The notes beneath the pieces are model-generated. The model was given only the letters and a program-made list of their open reading frames with translations, had not been told where the DNA came from and ran no database searches. Of a stretch of 64,000 bases of DNA, positions 53,693 through 64,000 are shown piece after piece. The position numbers and the translations under genes are program-made. The first letter of the stretch is position 1. Every line of letters starts with the position of its first letter. Where the stretch lies: contig OW203745.1 in the NCBI GenBank assembly GCA_934045075.1, positions 13,240,184 through 13,304,183 of the forward strand. Reading direction: 5' to 3'. Origin of the DNA: Yponomeuta sedellus (taxonomy: Eukaryota > Arthropoda > Insecta > Lepidoptera > Yponomeutidae).

Positions 53693-56600
53693 TCACGTTT
53701 GTCTTTCAATATATGCCTCGTATTCTTCCAACACCTGGTCACTGTCATTTACTTGCTTCGCTTCTTGCCTCTCACCTGCTGCCTCTCTTTTACTCCTAGC
53801 TAGTTCGTCAATCTTGAGGACTTTTGCTACTCTTTCTAGCTTGATCTTCTTCCGCGGTATAATATTGAGAATCTTCTCTGTTTTCTGCAGAATGTTTGCT
53901 CTTACATCGTCAATAATTTCTGGCGATAACTGTCCTGTTTGCCACGAGGGCTTACTTGTTTCTGTCGGTACAAGCTTCTCTATTAATTTGGACTTGTGAG
54001 GCGCTCCGTAGATTTCTTCTAAGACGTCGGTTTGGATATCATTTGGTGGTCTAGGTTGTGCAGATTGTGAGGGTGGTACTGTTTGTGCAGGTTGCATGGG
54101 ATTTACGGGTTGTGCTTGATGTCTGTTAATGTACCCTGGACCCAAGTATTGCGATTGATGAGAATATGCCAGCGGATTCAGATATGGTTGGGTCCAAGGA
54201 TTTGTATCAAAAGGGTATGCCACATTGTTCTTGAGGATGTACGTTAGAGGGTAAGGTATGAATTGTGGCTTTGATTTTCTCTCAGTGATATAAGAGGCAA
54301 CGAACGAGTTGGCAATGTTTTGTGGGCAACACGAGCTGTTTAGATTTTGTTCATACGTTATTGGTGTATATGCAGGGCTGCTTGATAATGATTGGGTTGG
54401 TGCGTGCGGATAGTAATAGGACGATGCTCTGTGAAAGTCAGATGTGGGATAATATTCGAGTAACTTTTCATTGTAGTGCCTCAAAAAAGGCCCATTGTAT
54501 GTCGGCGTTGGGAGGACCGCATTCACTGTATTGGAGGTGTCATGTTTTGAATCTCTCAGATATTTACTGTGGTCGTTAGTAACGGCATATGGGTCGTAAA
54601 AGTATGAGAGTTTGCTTACATCTTTCTCTGCAGGCATGAAATTCGCGTTTTCTCTATCGACGAGCTTTTCCATAGTGGTTTCGTCGATTTCGTTGAAAAT
54701 ATCTTTGGCTAGGGTGTATACTTCCAGTATTGCTTCTAAGTCACTCTTTTTAACCGTATGAAGCAAATCTGTTATAGAATTAATTTCAGCTTGGTTCAGA
54801 TACCTGTCCCCTTTATCACCAAGACTCGCTATTATATTATCTTCGAATCTTTTAATGATTTCATCTCTTTTAAAAGCGTTTGTAACCCTGAGTGTGTGAT
54901 TAAACTCGGTTAGATCAACTATTTTGTCATCTTTGTCATTTTGATTTTGTTCAGATTTCTTTCCTTTGATATAGTAATACTCGCTGCCTGCGTTGACTTG
55001 ATCGTCATCACCTTGGCTTATAGGTTTGATGAGAAGATCAGATTTCATCGTGTCGTCCTTTTTTCGTATTTTGCACGTATAGTTTCCGCAAAACGTCGAC
55101 GAACGCCATGTTGAGTTGACTGGATGATAGGTACTGTCATCTGGATCTTTGCAATATAGACCTGTAATCAAAGAAAGGTTCAAGAATGTAGAAAAATAGT
55201 GGCTCTAATGTTAGCTTTGATTTCATAAATTAATCTATACTTATACGAGCTTTATCGCCTCAGCCCTGTCCTTGAAAATTACAATAAAAATCTATAACAA
55301 TGGATAACAATGGATTTCTGTTGTTATTTTTAAGTTCAGGACTGAGAAGGCTGAAGACGGGTTTCATAAAACAACAATTCATACATTGTAATAACAATTC
55401 GATGTGAATTGCGTTGCCGATTAGTATAAGTACAGTCCCCAAAGTGGCCGCTTGTTTATGAATAGCGCGGTTTTCCATTTCCATCGTTGACTGCTTAATT
55501 CTATATTCTGCTAAAACGTCCATATGATATGTTGGAATGACATATTCGCCTGTTTATAAACCCTCTACGTCTGACTAAGCCCCACAATAGCGATGTTTAA
55601 TTTTATTATGATGATGTGTTATTTGTTTCTAAATGGAAACATCCGATGATAGAGCAAGATTTAGGCAATATTTGTGAACATTGTACGTGTAAAAGGCATG
55701 CTGTTTGTTGTTTTGTACGGCATTCTTTGTAATAATAATTTATCTGCGATTGCTGTTTTGACTGCTGTAACGCTGGTGAATTGGTGTAGCTTTCATACAC
55801 TTGCTGAAATCTATTCAACCCTTGACCTTCACCAAGGTTCTCAAATACCCCATTATACCAGAATTTTATTTTAAATAAAAGTTTTTGTTTTTTTATCTTC
55901 GAATAAACCTGAAATATAAGATTTATTGCACCGAGATTTCAGGTTTATCTTTATATTTTTTTCATCAAATTATTTGTTTTTATTTATTACATATATATTT
56001 TCCTTAATTGCTTGTAGCCCCGGCTGCCTGAGTGATCTTGAAGGATCACGAAACTTAAGCATCACAAGTCGAGTTCAGTGCATGGATGGGTAAATCGTCT
56101 ATAACTAACGCTAGTGGCATTTTTCCGAGCGACAAGGTGGTGGTAAAGCAGTTGGTGCCGGCTGTCATCGATAGGTGGAATGGAATCAATCAATCAATCA
56201 AGTGGAATCAATCAATTGGGTTAAGCAACAACAGGCGCGGGCAGGTAAAGGATGTGTGAGCGTCCCGTGACTGCTGCTAGTGGCATTTTTCCGAGCGCTT
56301 CCATGCTTCGCAGTGACAGTCGTTAAGCCATTTCAGAGGCCTTGGGGCGGCTTGAAAACTTCTGACAGTAAGACCAGCCACTAGTCTTGCAAGCCTCCAC
56401 CAATCTGGACTTGGCCCCCGTGGTAAAGCGTGGCCTATACCTTCCTCCGGGACGAGACCCGTGCCCTCGGTGGGGACAAAATGGGATGATGATGATTTTC
56501 CTTCAAAGCATGTTTTCCAACAGATCAAACAAATTCTTTATGAAAAGTTTAATTAAAACGCATATTTAAAAAGTAGTAGGATATTTTAAAGGTGAACGCC

Positions 56601-57707
56601 AACTTCATGTATTAATTACCAATTTTAATTTATACGAAATATTTTAAATCCGTTTTTTGCGATATTTTGAGGTTACTCTTATATTGAAAATATTGATGAG
56701 TAGAGCAAATTCTTTCGGTCTTATTTAATTAGTTAAGATTTATCATATATTTTAAGCTGAAGACAGGGCGCTATGGCGCTCATTAGGGGAGGGCGATAGG
56801 GCGGTGGTAGCGGAGCGGTGTAGAACGCCGGCCTCTCAATCGGGAGGTCGTTGGTTCAAACCGCGGCATGTACCAATGACTTTGTTTTCTAAGTTATGTA
56901 CATTTGTGAAATTATAGTAGCAATACCACTCGCCGACGGTGAAGGAAAACATCGTAAGGAAACCCTAGTGTCTGAAGTGTTAACGTACCTCAGCGCTTGC
57001 TACGTACAATGGCACAACTATGACGCTAAATGCGGAAATCTCAGGTATATTTTTTTAGATAAAAACGTATTATAAAACCAGTTATGATTTCTTTACTATT
57101 TGTGGCGCTAGTTCGAAGCGCCTTAAGTGTAAACACTTAAAGATAATATGCAGATCATATTATAAGTGTTAGTTCAGTGCTAGTGAATGAGTAATTAGTG
57201 AAAATAGTGAGACAAAGTTCAAAGTAGTGTTAAAATGGCGTGGGTAACGAAATTCATCTCGTCATTTGAAAATTATGTAAGTTTTTTGTCGATTTTATTA
57301 TCATTACAAGTATAATAATCGGATAGGTCATTTTATGCAGATTGTAGTGATATATAACACTTATTGAATAATTGCGTAGTACTTTCTCTAATTTGACAAA
57401 TGCGGAACTGTCTCCACACAAAAATTTGCAAAAAAGTTGCAGTGCGAAATGTCATTGCACTATACGGCACCTTTGAACTTTCCGGTGTCCGAGCGCGGTA
57501 AGCACCTGACGGGTTAGGAAAATGTATCGCACCTTATATGCCGTTAATTTTTGATGGGAACGGTCAAGGTGAGGCATAAGACCAAACTTCCCTGAAAACA
57601 TTGAATAAACTTAATATACACTTACCCTTAATAATAACAGTACTGTCACCGGAAACACTAAACACGCTGTATACAACCAAACACACACTTACTAACAGGG
57701 CGGCCAT
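53693..57707 (-). CDS. Secreted protein with SVWC-like N-terminal module, two exons, ~516 aa
   Basis: Exon 1 is 57626-57707 and starts at ATG 57707. It codes MAALLVSVCLVVYSVF followed by a small polar stretch, a clear signal peptide. It ends in phase 1 at donor GTAAGT. Exon 2 starts at 55161 after acceptor TTTGATTACAG. The split codon makes Gly and leads into LYCKDPDDSTYHPVNSTW and TFCGNYTCK. This Cys/Trp spacing is the first half of the single-VWC (SVWC) module of arthropod secreted proteins. The later SVWC cysteines are not in place. A ~250-aa charged helical part, a Tyr/Pro-rich part (SSYYYPHAPTQS, PVNPMQPAQTVPPSQ) and a Lys/Glu-rich end follow. The frame stops at TGA 53695-53693. That TGA overlaps a good donor (GTGAGT at 53696), so a further exon is possible. 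The intron (~2.5 kb) contains SINEs. Function unknown; expected to be extracellular. Confidence 0.82.
56013..56172 (+). mobile_element. SINE-D 5' part with extended 5S-like head
   Basis: The head starts earlier than in other copies: GTAGCCCCGGCTGCCTGAGT, GATCACGAAACTTAAGC, GTGCATGGATGGGTAAATCG. In order and spacing this follows the second half of 5S rRNA (GATCACCGAAATTAAGC, TTAGTACTTGGATGGG). Confidence 0.8.
56200..56492 (+). mobile_element. SINE-D copy
   Basis: It is separated from the previous piece by a GGAATCAATCAATCAATC run. The head is AAGCAACAACAGGCGCGGGC. The body has deletions around the core and ends GGTGGGGACAAAATGGGATG. Confidence 0.82.
56761..57048 (+). mobile_element. SINE-E scrap followed by SINE-C copy
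   Basis: 56761-56796 is a SINE-E end (GCGCTATGGCGCTCATTAGG). From about 56801 a SINE-C copy runs GGTGGTAGCGGAGCGGTG, GGTTCAAACCGCGGC, GTGAAGGAAAACATCGTAAG to GGAAATCTCAGG. Confidence 0.85.
57235..57276 (+). CDS. Candidate first coding exon (14 codons)
   Basis: ATG in a good context (TTAAAATGG) codes MAWVTKFISSFENY and ends in phase 0 at GTAAGT (57277). The upstream 80 bases are AGTGAATGAG-like sequence without ATG and look like a 5' UTR. It lies inside the intron of the minus-strand gene. No continuing exon in matching phase was found, so it is only a candidate. Confidence 0.35.
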
Positions 57708-57945
57708 CTTGGTTCCACATTTACCTGCGCGAGCGCAGTACGTCTTTATTACATCGGATCCTGCTTCGCATTACTGTTTGCGCGTGCTGTGACAGTTGTT
57801 ATGAATTTGATGAGCCGGCTTCTAGGCGAGCAGCGGTTCCCAAACTGTTCTCACTCACGCTTTCTTTTCACCGGTGACGTGAAAGAAACGACTAACTAAC
57901 GAATGTTAATGGAGCGGAGGAAGTTTGTTAGGTGTTATTATTATA

Positions 57946-58062
57946 TTGTACTTTATTGTCCACGAAACATTAAATAGGATATTACATAAAAAATACACGT
58001 ACAAAGGCGAGCTTATCTCTGTAAGGGATTTCTTCCAGCAAACCTTAGAGAGTCGGAGCAGC
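57946..58062 (-). mobile_element. LINE 3' UTR fragment
   Basis: GTACTTTATTGTCCACGAAA and GGGATTTCTTCCAGCAAACC. It resembles the end at 35398 in reverse. Confidence 0.55.
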
Positions 58063-58184
58063 AGTAAAAAACGGGTCTATATACGTGCACAAAATAAATA
58101 ACACTTAGGCTTGTGGTAAGTGCAAAACCTTGTACATCCTCAAATTATGCCAATTTTAGGTATAGTATTTTCTAAGGTTAACAC

Positions 58185-58286
58185 GAGCATCCGGGACCAC
58201 GGCACCTGAAAAAGTGCCGAAACGTTGGAAAATTGTAAAAATGTAATAAACGAGCATAAATCCGTATAAAAACAGTTTTAATTAAT
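58185..58286 (+). mobile_element. CGAAACGTCGG-family end fragment
   Basis: GGGACCACGGCACCTGAAAA, GTGCCGAAACGTTGG, then AATAAACGAGCATAAATCC and ATAAAAACAGTTTTAAT. It is the reverse complement of 38929-39030, with the same outer end. Confidence 0.82.
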
Positions 58287-60183
58287 TTTAGGTATGTCAA
58301 AAAACGGTTAACATTTTTAATGTGAAATGTTTACATAATTCTGATGTGTCATGTATCATCCTAATAATAATTATCATGCTGTGTAAACTAATTTTGAGTC
58401 GCAGCCTGTTTCAAGACTGACTATATTTTTCAGATATCTATGGTTGTTATCTATATGTTTACCTTTTGAATAACGAATTTCTACATCACGTCCTAAATAA
58501 ATTCTGTATAATTTAGTGTAAAATAAAAAATTATTATAAAAGAAATCTGTTTCGATCATTAGCTGTTTTCTTTTATGGAAAAGAATCCAACAACCGTATG
58601 ACGGTTAGATAATTATAATTATGTCTTAAGACAAAAATAACGATGAAAAGATCTCATACATTTCTGCCACATATTATAAAATCCATTGTTCTTTCTTGTG
58701 TTTTTATTTCTTGTTTTATTTTAACTTTTTATATGGACTACGACACTCTTTTTTCCGTCCAAAAGAATAAAGACCGTGTCAAGACCTCAATTTATGACAA
58801 AAGCAGACCCCGGTCGACCTAAGCGAGAAGTGGCTCAGAACAAACAACCTCTACTGTAAAACTTAAGCCAAAAAAGTAAACCAACAGAAGCATTGCTCAA
58901 TCAAACTTGCGTACTCTTATCTCGAAGATAATTTGATAAGATAGATTTTTCTAAATATCCTTTTGTACCTAAAGATGAGTAGAATTGAATTGTATCTAGT
59001 GCCGAAAAAGGTAATAAGAAAAATTATAGAAGACAATAAATCTTTCAAGAGGTCAAGCAAATAATATGTAAATCAAATCCAATCAAAGTATTTGAAAACA
59101 ACACAAAAAGTGTGACGGATTGAACCTTACAAGTAAAACTAGGTGTCCATTCCAAAACGTAGATTATTTTAAAGAAAAAATGGACAAAACACTCTAAACT
59201 TTGTCTTTTCAGAGTTTTTGGATACTTAATCGACTAAGTTCACATATTATTCTGAAACTTAGATGTTATGCTTTTGAATCATTTGAACGAAGCAATTAAT
59301 TGATGTTTCCCTATTCTAATCAACATTCAAGATTTCAAACGCCCTAAAACGTACTCGAAAATATCCTAGGATTTAAAGAACTTTGTAGTTTTCTACTATT
59401 TGTCTCTTCGATTTTACTCTAGGATATTAGCACCAACTTTTGCTGAATTGTCAATAAATTTAACAGCTTATATAAACTCACACTGCAGCAAATAAGCCAT
59501 CTCTCAAAGAGCGAGAGAAAGAACTCAGTCACCACACTACGACTTGGACATAAGCGAAATAGTGAAATTCACACTTCCCGGTCAGATAATATAACAAGAA
59601 AAAACTGCAATTAGTGACAATTGGCGGACACAGGCCCTTCTACCTATTTTTCATTTTGCGATCGCCGTGTACAAATCCTTTCTCGTGAATAAGATTTATT
59701 CCCAGATTTATTGCAAGATCCGGGGGCAACTTTTAAGGAGTTGTAGGTACGCTTTCATTCTTTTGTCGTGAACTTGTACTGTAGTAGGGATCCCTTCAGG
59801 CCCTAGAGTCTTTCCCTCGTCCAAAATATGTCCATTCGTAAACGCTACTCGAAACGAAATGTTGAGTCTTGCATTCCAGAGTTAGGCATTAAATAATTGC
59901 AGGTTATTACAGAAAGGTCCAGTAAAACTTTGGATAGTTGTTCTGAAGGACCTTGTATTACTGGTGTGCTTACAGTTGACAAAAGCTCAGGCTTTACTTA
60001 TTACAAGTAAATCCATGTAAATGTCAAATAGGTATCTTGACCTGTTTGTACAAGATGAAATTGTGTTGGAAAGAGTTTAACTAAATTTTGTTTTTGTTTA
60101 TGGTTTTACCACTTTAAGACTTGTACTCTTACTTCCTTGAGGTTTATTATTATTAATTTAACTTATTTACTTAATTTATTCAG
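58287..60183. other. No gene; one CR1-like LINE tail
   Basis: 59103-59215 matches the CR1-like 3' end (AACTAGGTGTCCATTCC). Elsewhere AT-rich and unassigned. Confidence 0.5.
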
Positions 60184-60239
60184 TTTTAATGACAACTACG
60201 AGTCGGAATCACCCATCGAGTCTACGGACAAATTTGTAG
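60184..60239 (+). CDS. Candidate 56-bp internal exon
   Basis: It is preceded by ACTTAATTTATTCAG and followed by donor GTACGT (60240). In the frame with phase 2 entry it reads FNDNYESESPIESTDKFV without stops and leaves in phase 1. It could belong with 57235-57276, but at least one intervening exon would be needed. No family was recognised. Confidence 0.35.
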
Positions 60240-60784
60240 GTACGTTCATATAATTATAAATAGATCAGTTCATTTTCCATTACTATATTTTTAAAGAAAA
60301 CTTTAGAGCCCTTGTGGGTTCTAATAAAATTATATATCCATCAATTTTATTAAGCAGATATATATTTTTTTAAGTAGTTAGTAAATCTAAATATATTGGC
60401 GTACCACAAAAAAAAATACAACATTCTAAACAACCTTTATTCTACTTTGACATAACTTTAAGAAATCTTATATAATATAAAAAAAAACTATTTATATTAA
60501 ACATAATTTTTATCAAGAAGTTGCGGTCAAATGAGTCCATAACTGTTGTAGGTAAGTTTTGTTGGGGCCAAGTTGGGGCCAAAACTTCTGCCTTGCGCCC
60601 GCGGGGTTAAAAGATCCTCCACGCAGGCAAATTCTAAACTTCAAATTTTCAAATTAAGTTTGGAGAGTCTGGATCCTTTATGGGATTTTAGTCGAGATAG
60701 TCAGGTGTACCATGAAAACAAATAATAACAACAAAAAACTATCGGATTTTTTTTTCGTATTCGTCAAGTGGTTTCAACTCACGG
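60240..60784. other. No feature seen
   Basis: AT-rich. No domain, repeat family or RNA gene recognised. Confidence 0.5.
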
Positions 60785-60980
60785 TGTTGCAATAGACTGA
60801 TCGCCGATTAAAAGTGATTTAGGTACTACTTATTCTCTTTTGGTACTTGTTAGTAAATATTGAATAAATACAGTCAATTCGGACTTGACCCCCGTGGTAG
60901 AGTATGGCCTTACCTCTCTGCGATGCAGGAAGAGACCCGTGCCCCAGCAGTGGGGACATACAAGGGTTGATATTGATATC
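60785..60980 (+). mobile_element. Composite repeat ending in SINE-D 3' body
   Basis: Same composite as 24265-24490: GTGTTGCAATAGACTGATC, GTGATTTAGGTAC, TATTGAATAAATACAGTCAA, then CGGACTTGACCCCCGTGG to GGGGACATACAAGGGTTGAT. Confidence 0.72.
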
Positions 60981-61079
60981 GAAATGTTACTGCTGCATGA
61001 TAAAGTGTGCTGTCGAATGTACGAGGAGATATTAAATGTGAACGTTTTCCATTATGTTCTCCTTCAGCAATCTGTCTGA

Positions 61080-61208
61080 TTTAAGGTTGCCTGGAAGAAA
61101 TTGCTATCAGCAATGAGGCCGCCAATTGTACCTCTTCTTTTGTAACTGTTGTCTCTGTAATTATTTTCTGGTGTGTACAATAAAGAATATTCTTATCTTA
61201 TGTTGTGA
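61080..61208 (+). mobile_element. LINE 3' UTR with CTTAT tail
   Basis: TTAAGGTTGCCTGGAAGAAA, GCAATGAGGCCGCCAATTGT, GTGTGTACAATAAAGAATAT, TTCTTATCTTATG. It contains AATAAA. This is the best preserved copy of the family also at 35398. Confidence 0.75.
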
Positions 61209-61921
61209 TGTTTTTTATTATAAGTATTTCTGTTTTGTAGTCACGGGACTGTCACTCATCCTGCACCTGACTACGCACGTTCTTGTTTAACCAAGTGATT
61301 GATTCTAATCACTCGGTTTGACTAGACCACGAGCTTCTATTCGTAGTGTGTAGCGTAACATTTATAAAAATAAAAACAATAATTATACTTTGGCAAATGT
61401 GAAAACAATTTGTTTTGACAAGGTTTCTTTTCCTCTTGTAGTTCAAACAATACCAACGCCTACAGTTTGAGAACCAGAGCTCAAGAATGCACAGCTCGAC
61501 AAACGTGTCCAATCACATCGCCCTTATCCGACTATCGGCCTAAACAACGGCATAGTATTCGTGATATGATACAAACTCCACTATCTAATTGATCAGGGAG
61601 ATAATATTACTGTGCTTAGTATACTTTTTGCAAGCACTACACAATTTATTAACTTAATTCGGAATTCACTAACATGCTATTTAGGAGAGCGAAACCTGAT
61701 TGGGAATCTCCGGCAAAAAAGTAAATAAGTGAATCCGGAATCAAGTTATCATTATCATTACAAAAGGTGGACTTAATGCTAATTGCATTTTCTACCAGTC
61801 AACCCACAGGAGGTTGGTAATATTTATTCAAGTTAATAATATTCATTCTTCTAATACTCACATATATTTTAATACTCACATAGATTTCATCTATAGTACC
61901 TAACTCTCTTTCTATCCACTT
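61209..61921. other. No gene recognised
   Basis: A short SINE-D head remnant occurs near 61285-61325 (AACCAAGTGATTGATTC). Otherwise unassigned. Confidence 0.45.
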
Positions 61922-61974
61922 AGACAATCTTAGGGTGGATAGATCTTTCAGTTCTATCCACCCTAAAATTGTCT
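61922..61974. repeat. Near-perfect 21-bp hairpin
   Basis: AGACAATCTTAGGGTGGATAG at 61922-61942 (one base longer than the pairing core) pairs with 61954-61974 with one mismatch. The loop is 11 bases. Confidence 0.85.
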
Positions 61975-62089
61975 GAAAGAGATCGCTTTAAGCGAAAAAA
62001 TCGCTGCGTATATAAGTTTCTCGGTATCCGAAAAAACTTAAATATGTAAACGGGTTTACCGAAGCCTTCGATTTTGGTAGAGCGCGTTA

Positions 62090-62165
62090 GTGATAATACG
62101 TATTTTTTTATAGATATACTGACTGGCAATTGTCAAGATACTAGCATTTTTAAAGAAAGCTCTTA
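62090..62165 (-). mobile_element. CR1-like LINE coding fragment
   Basis: GATATACTGACTGGCAATTG and AAGATACTAGCATTTTTAAA match 32790-32850, where the minus strand codes NILTVASQYTY. Confidence 0.65.
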
Positions 62166-63099
62166 ACAAATCTCTTCTGCCTTAAATTTTTCATTTTATT
62201 TTATTTATTAAGCACACCAACAGCATACAAATGAATAAATAAATACAATGAAACTGATCATTCTTTTTATAGAAAGCGAAGATGGTCTTAGTGTCTGCTG
62301 TCCATCTCCACAGTAGTATGTCATTGTACATAATATCGAAGACTAAGCAAACACCGTAGGCTTAGCACGCTAGTATGCGGGAACATGACAGGCGCCGCGG
62401 CATACTCTTTGCCGCAGTATTAGTTTTGTCGCAACAGCGAACATGATATGAGTGGAAGAAAAATTAAAACCCTGTCTAAAGTCTATCCCGCAGGCGGCAA
62501 AATGGGGATGCCAATTAAATGAAATTACTATAATGTTTATATTTTTTCGGTTCGCCACACTCGAACGGTATACTTCGACTGTATTACAACACTATTCATT
62601 CGTTCATTTGGTTCTAATGCGTTTTGATCACATTTTTTTTTTCATAAGAACAGACGTGTAACCTAAGTGTTTTGACTGAAGTGACAACTAGCTTAAATAT
62701 ATGACTGGACTACATACCGAAACGTTTAATTTTCCTCGTGTTTTCTTTTTTTGTTCCGCAAGCAAACTGTCATGAATTTTTTTTCTGAATCTCAACTGAA
62801 AATGGAGCGAAAAAACTGAGTAAACGATATTACGATATTTAAGTTCTACTCCTTTGCTTCAAGTTTACCGCTATCTCGGCGCGCATTTCCTTACACTTTA
62901 CACCTTGTATCGCCCGGTGGTGCATATCGGAGGGATGTAAGTGCGAAAGTACACGGAGGCTTTTTAAGAGAACTCAGAAGGGATACAAAGTAATGCTTTT
63001 TAATTTATTCCTTTTTACTGTATAACGTATCATGTACTTCCGAACAGATGACCCAACGGGCGCTCTGACCTTTACCTAAGAAAATAAAAAAAGTTGTAG
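62166..63099. other. No gene recognised
   Basis: AT-rich with a GC-richer part near 62380-62420 and 62880-62960. No domain or repeat recognised. Confidence 0.5.
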
Positions 63100-63352
63100 T
63101 ACATATCCAATTTCTTCAAAAATCACCGCATATCCGTCAGATATCTTCAGCTGTAGGTCTTCTGGCAGCTCCTCGCACAGATAATTCAGCATATCTCTAC
63201 TTATTTTATAATTTTCAAGGAACTCTTCATCGAGGATGTCCTGTGGGAGGGACATCTCCCACTCTCGCACTTCCGTCCGCTTTTTTTTTCAGGCTTCTTT
63301 TTCAGTGTTCATTGCGTAAAGATATCTTACATACGCCCTAGCCATTTTAGCA
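63100..63352 (-). pseudogene. Possible Harbinger-type (HARBI1-like) transposase fragment
   Basis: The minus strand reads MARAYVRYLYAMNTEKEA and a stop, then shifts frame at an A-run (63282-63290) into REWEMSLPQDILDEEFLENY, KISRDMLNYLCEELPEDLQL. The RxxRDxxxYLCxxL pattern recalls the N-terminus of PIF/Harbinger transposases or HARBI1. Only this N-terminal piece is present, and it is broken. The assignment is tentative; a host exon is the alternative. Confidence 0.4.
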
Positions 63353-63850
63353 ATAAAATTCGTTATGCACGTTATGTTTCAGCCACAGTCGAAGCCAAAG
63401 TCGTCGTTATAGGAGGTAAAGCAGTCCGTGAAAAGCCGATAGAGCCCAAAAAATTTCAACAAATACAAAAAACTAAATGTTTTATTTAAAAGAAAAACAC
63501 GGAAACAAAGAGAAATTATAACCTCAAAGCCTTGTCTTTACCCTCGACAGCAATAGAGAAATTTCTCTAAGTTAAGCTGTCATTTTGCGAGAAAAAACAC
63601 TTGCATGTTCGGCGTTGCGGGAAACCATAGACAAACTGTATTAAACTGACAGAAGGGGGCACGTCGAGACGTCTCCCGCGATCATCATGTTCGCACTGGC
63701 GAGATACCGCTCTGTGACGTCATCTTAATACTGTTTAGTGTTTAAGGTGACAGTAGAGAGTAGGCAAAATGGTCAGCGTGCTAAGCCTACAGGGTATGCC
63801 ATTCAAAACAAAAAAGGTTGCCCAATACAAACTCGAATCGCTAGTATCCG
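63353..63850. other. No feature seen
   Basis: No domain or recognised repeat. Confidence 0.5.
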
Positions 63851-64000
63851 GTAATCTTAAACGAAATTTTTTTGCGAGCGATTCCGTGCTTCGCAAAGCA
63901 GGTTTTAAGTAGTTGATGCTGGCTGCCGTCGACAGATGGCAGTCGTCAAGCCAAATCAGAGGCTTTAGGGCGTCTTGAGAACTTCTAACAGCAAGACTAG
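63851..64000 (+). mobile_element. SINE-D copy cut by the window end
   Basis: Core TTCCGTGCTTCGCAAAGCAG, then ATGGCAGTCGTCAAGCC and GAACTTCTAACAGCAAGACT. The head is changed beyond recognition, and the 3' body continues past 64000. Confidence 0.78.

Larger units (their letters stand above)
55162..57625 (-). other. Intron of the SVWC-like gene
   Basis: Donor GTAAGTG at 57625 and acceptor TTTCTTTGATTACAG ending at 55162. Both flanking exons agree in phase (1). It contains SINE-D pieces (56013-56492), a SINE-E scrap and a SINE-C copy (56761-57048), and the plus-strand exon candidate at 57235. Confidence 0.8.

Noticed and set aside
55260..55523. An additional upstream exon of the SVWC-like gene
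   Set aside because: It shows no signal peptide, no SVWC feature and no splice sites in matching phase. Exon 1 at 57626-57707 fits better.

Overview
The window looks like nuclear DNA of an insect, most likely a lepidopteran (moth or butterfly). It is AT-rich and intron-bearing. It is packed with tRNA-derived and 5S-rRNA-like SINEs, RTE-like and CR1/Jockey-like LINE ends, inverted-repeat (MITE-like) elements, and one insect endogenous retrovirus. There is no sign of bacterial gene organisation. Many short open frames fall inside repeats and are not genes. The order assignment rests on repeat and retrovirus types recognised from memory, not on a search.

Layout. 1-8.6 kb: a 0.7 kb (AACAT)n tract that is the overgrown tail of a SINE, a 68-bp minisatellite, and a head-to-tail plus inverted array of a tRNA-like SINE. 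8.6-24.6 kb: a dense mosaic of SINEs, LINE 3' ends and MITEs, including a perfect 40-bp hairpin and a GC-rich element nested inside another. 25.08-32.74 kb: a complete errantivirus (Ty3/gypsy group with env) on the minus strand. It has two 231-bp LTRs identical by eye, a 4-bp target duplication, a tRNA-Ser primer site, and gag, pol and env open. It interrupts an older CR1-like LINE. 35.7-40.84 kb: a 5.1 kb inverted-repeat element with perfect 34-bp termini, its interior occupied by a decayed RTE-like LINE that carries its own nested insertion. 41-52 kb: more repeats. 53.2-57.7 kb: the one convincing host gene, a two-exon secreted protein with an SVWC-like N-terminal module on the minus strand, with several SINEs in its intron. 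57.2-64 kb: mostly unassigned AT-rich DNA with two small exon candidates on the plus strand, LINE tails and a broken Harbinger-like transposase fragment.

Relationships. The repeats give a relative history. The CR1-like LINE was split by the errantivirus. The large inverted-repeat element probably received the RTE-like LINE, which was then hit by a smaller element with an 11-bp target duplication. An inverted-repeat element was cut by a tRNA SINE, which was cut by a SINE-B fragment. SINE-E ends with the same sequence as the RTE-like LINE ends, which suggests those LINEs mobilise it. SINE family letters (A-G) are local names used only here.
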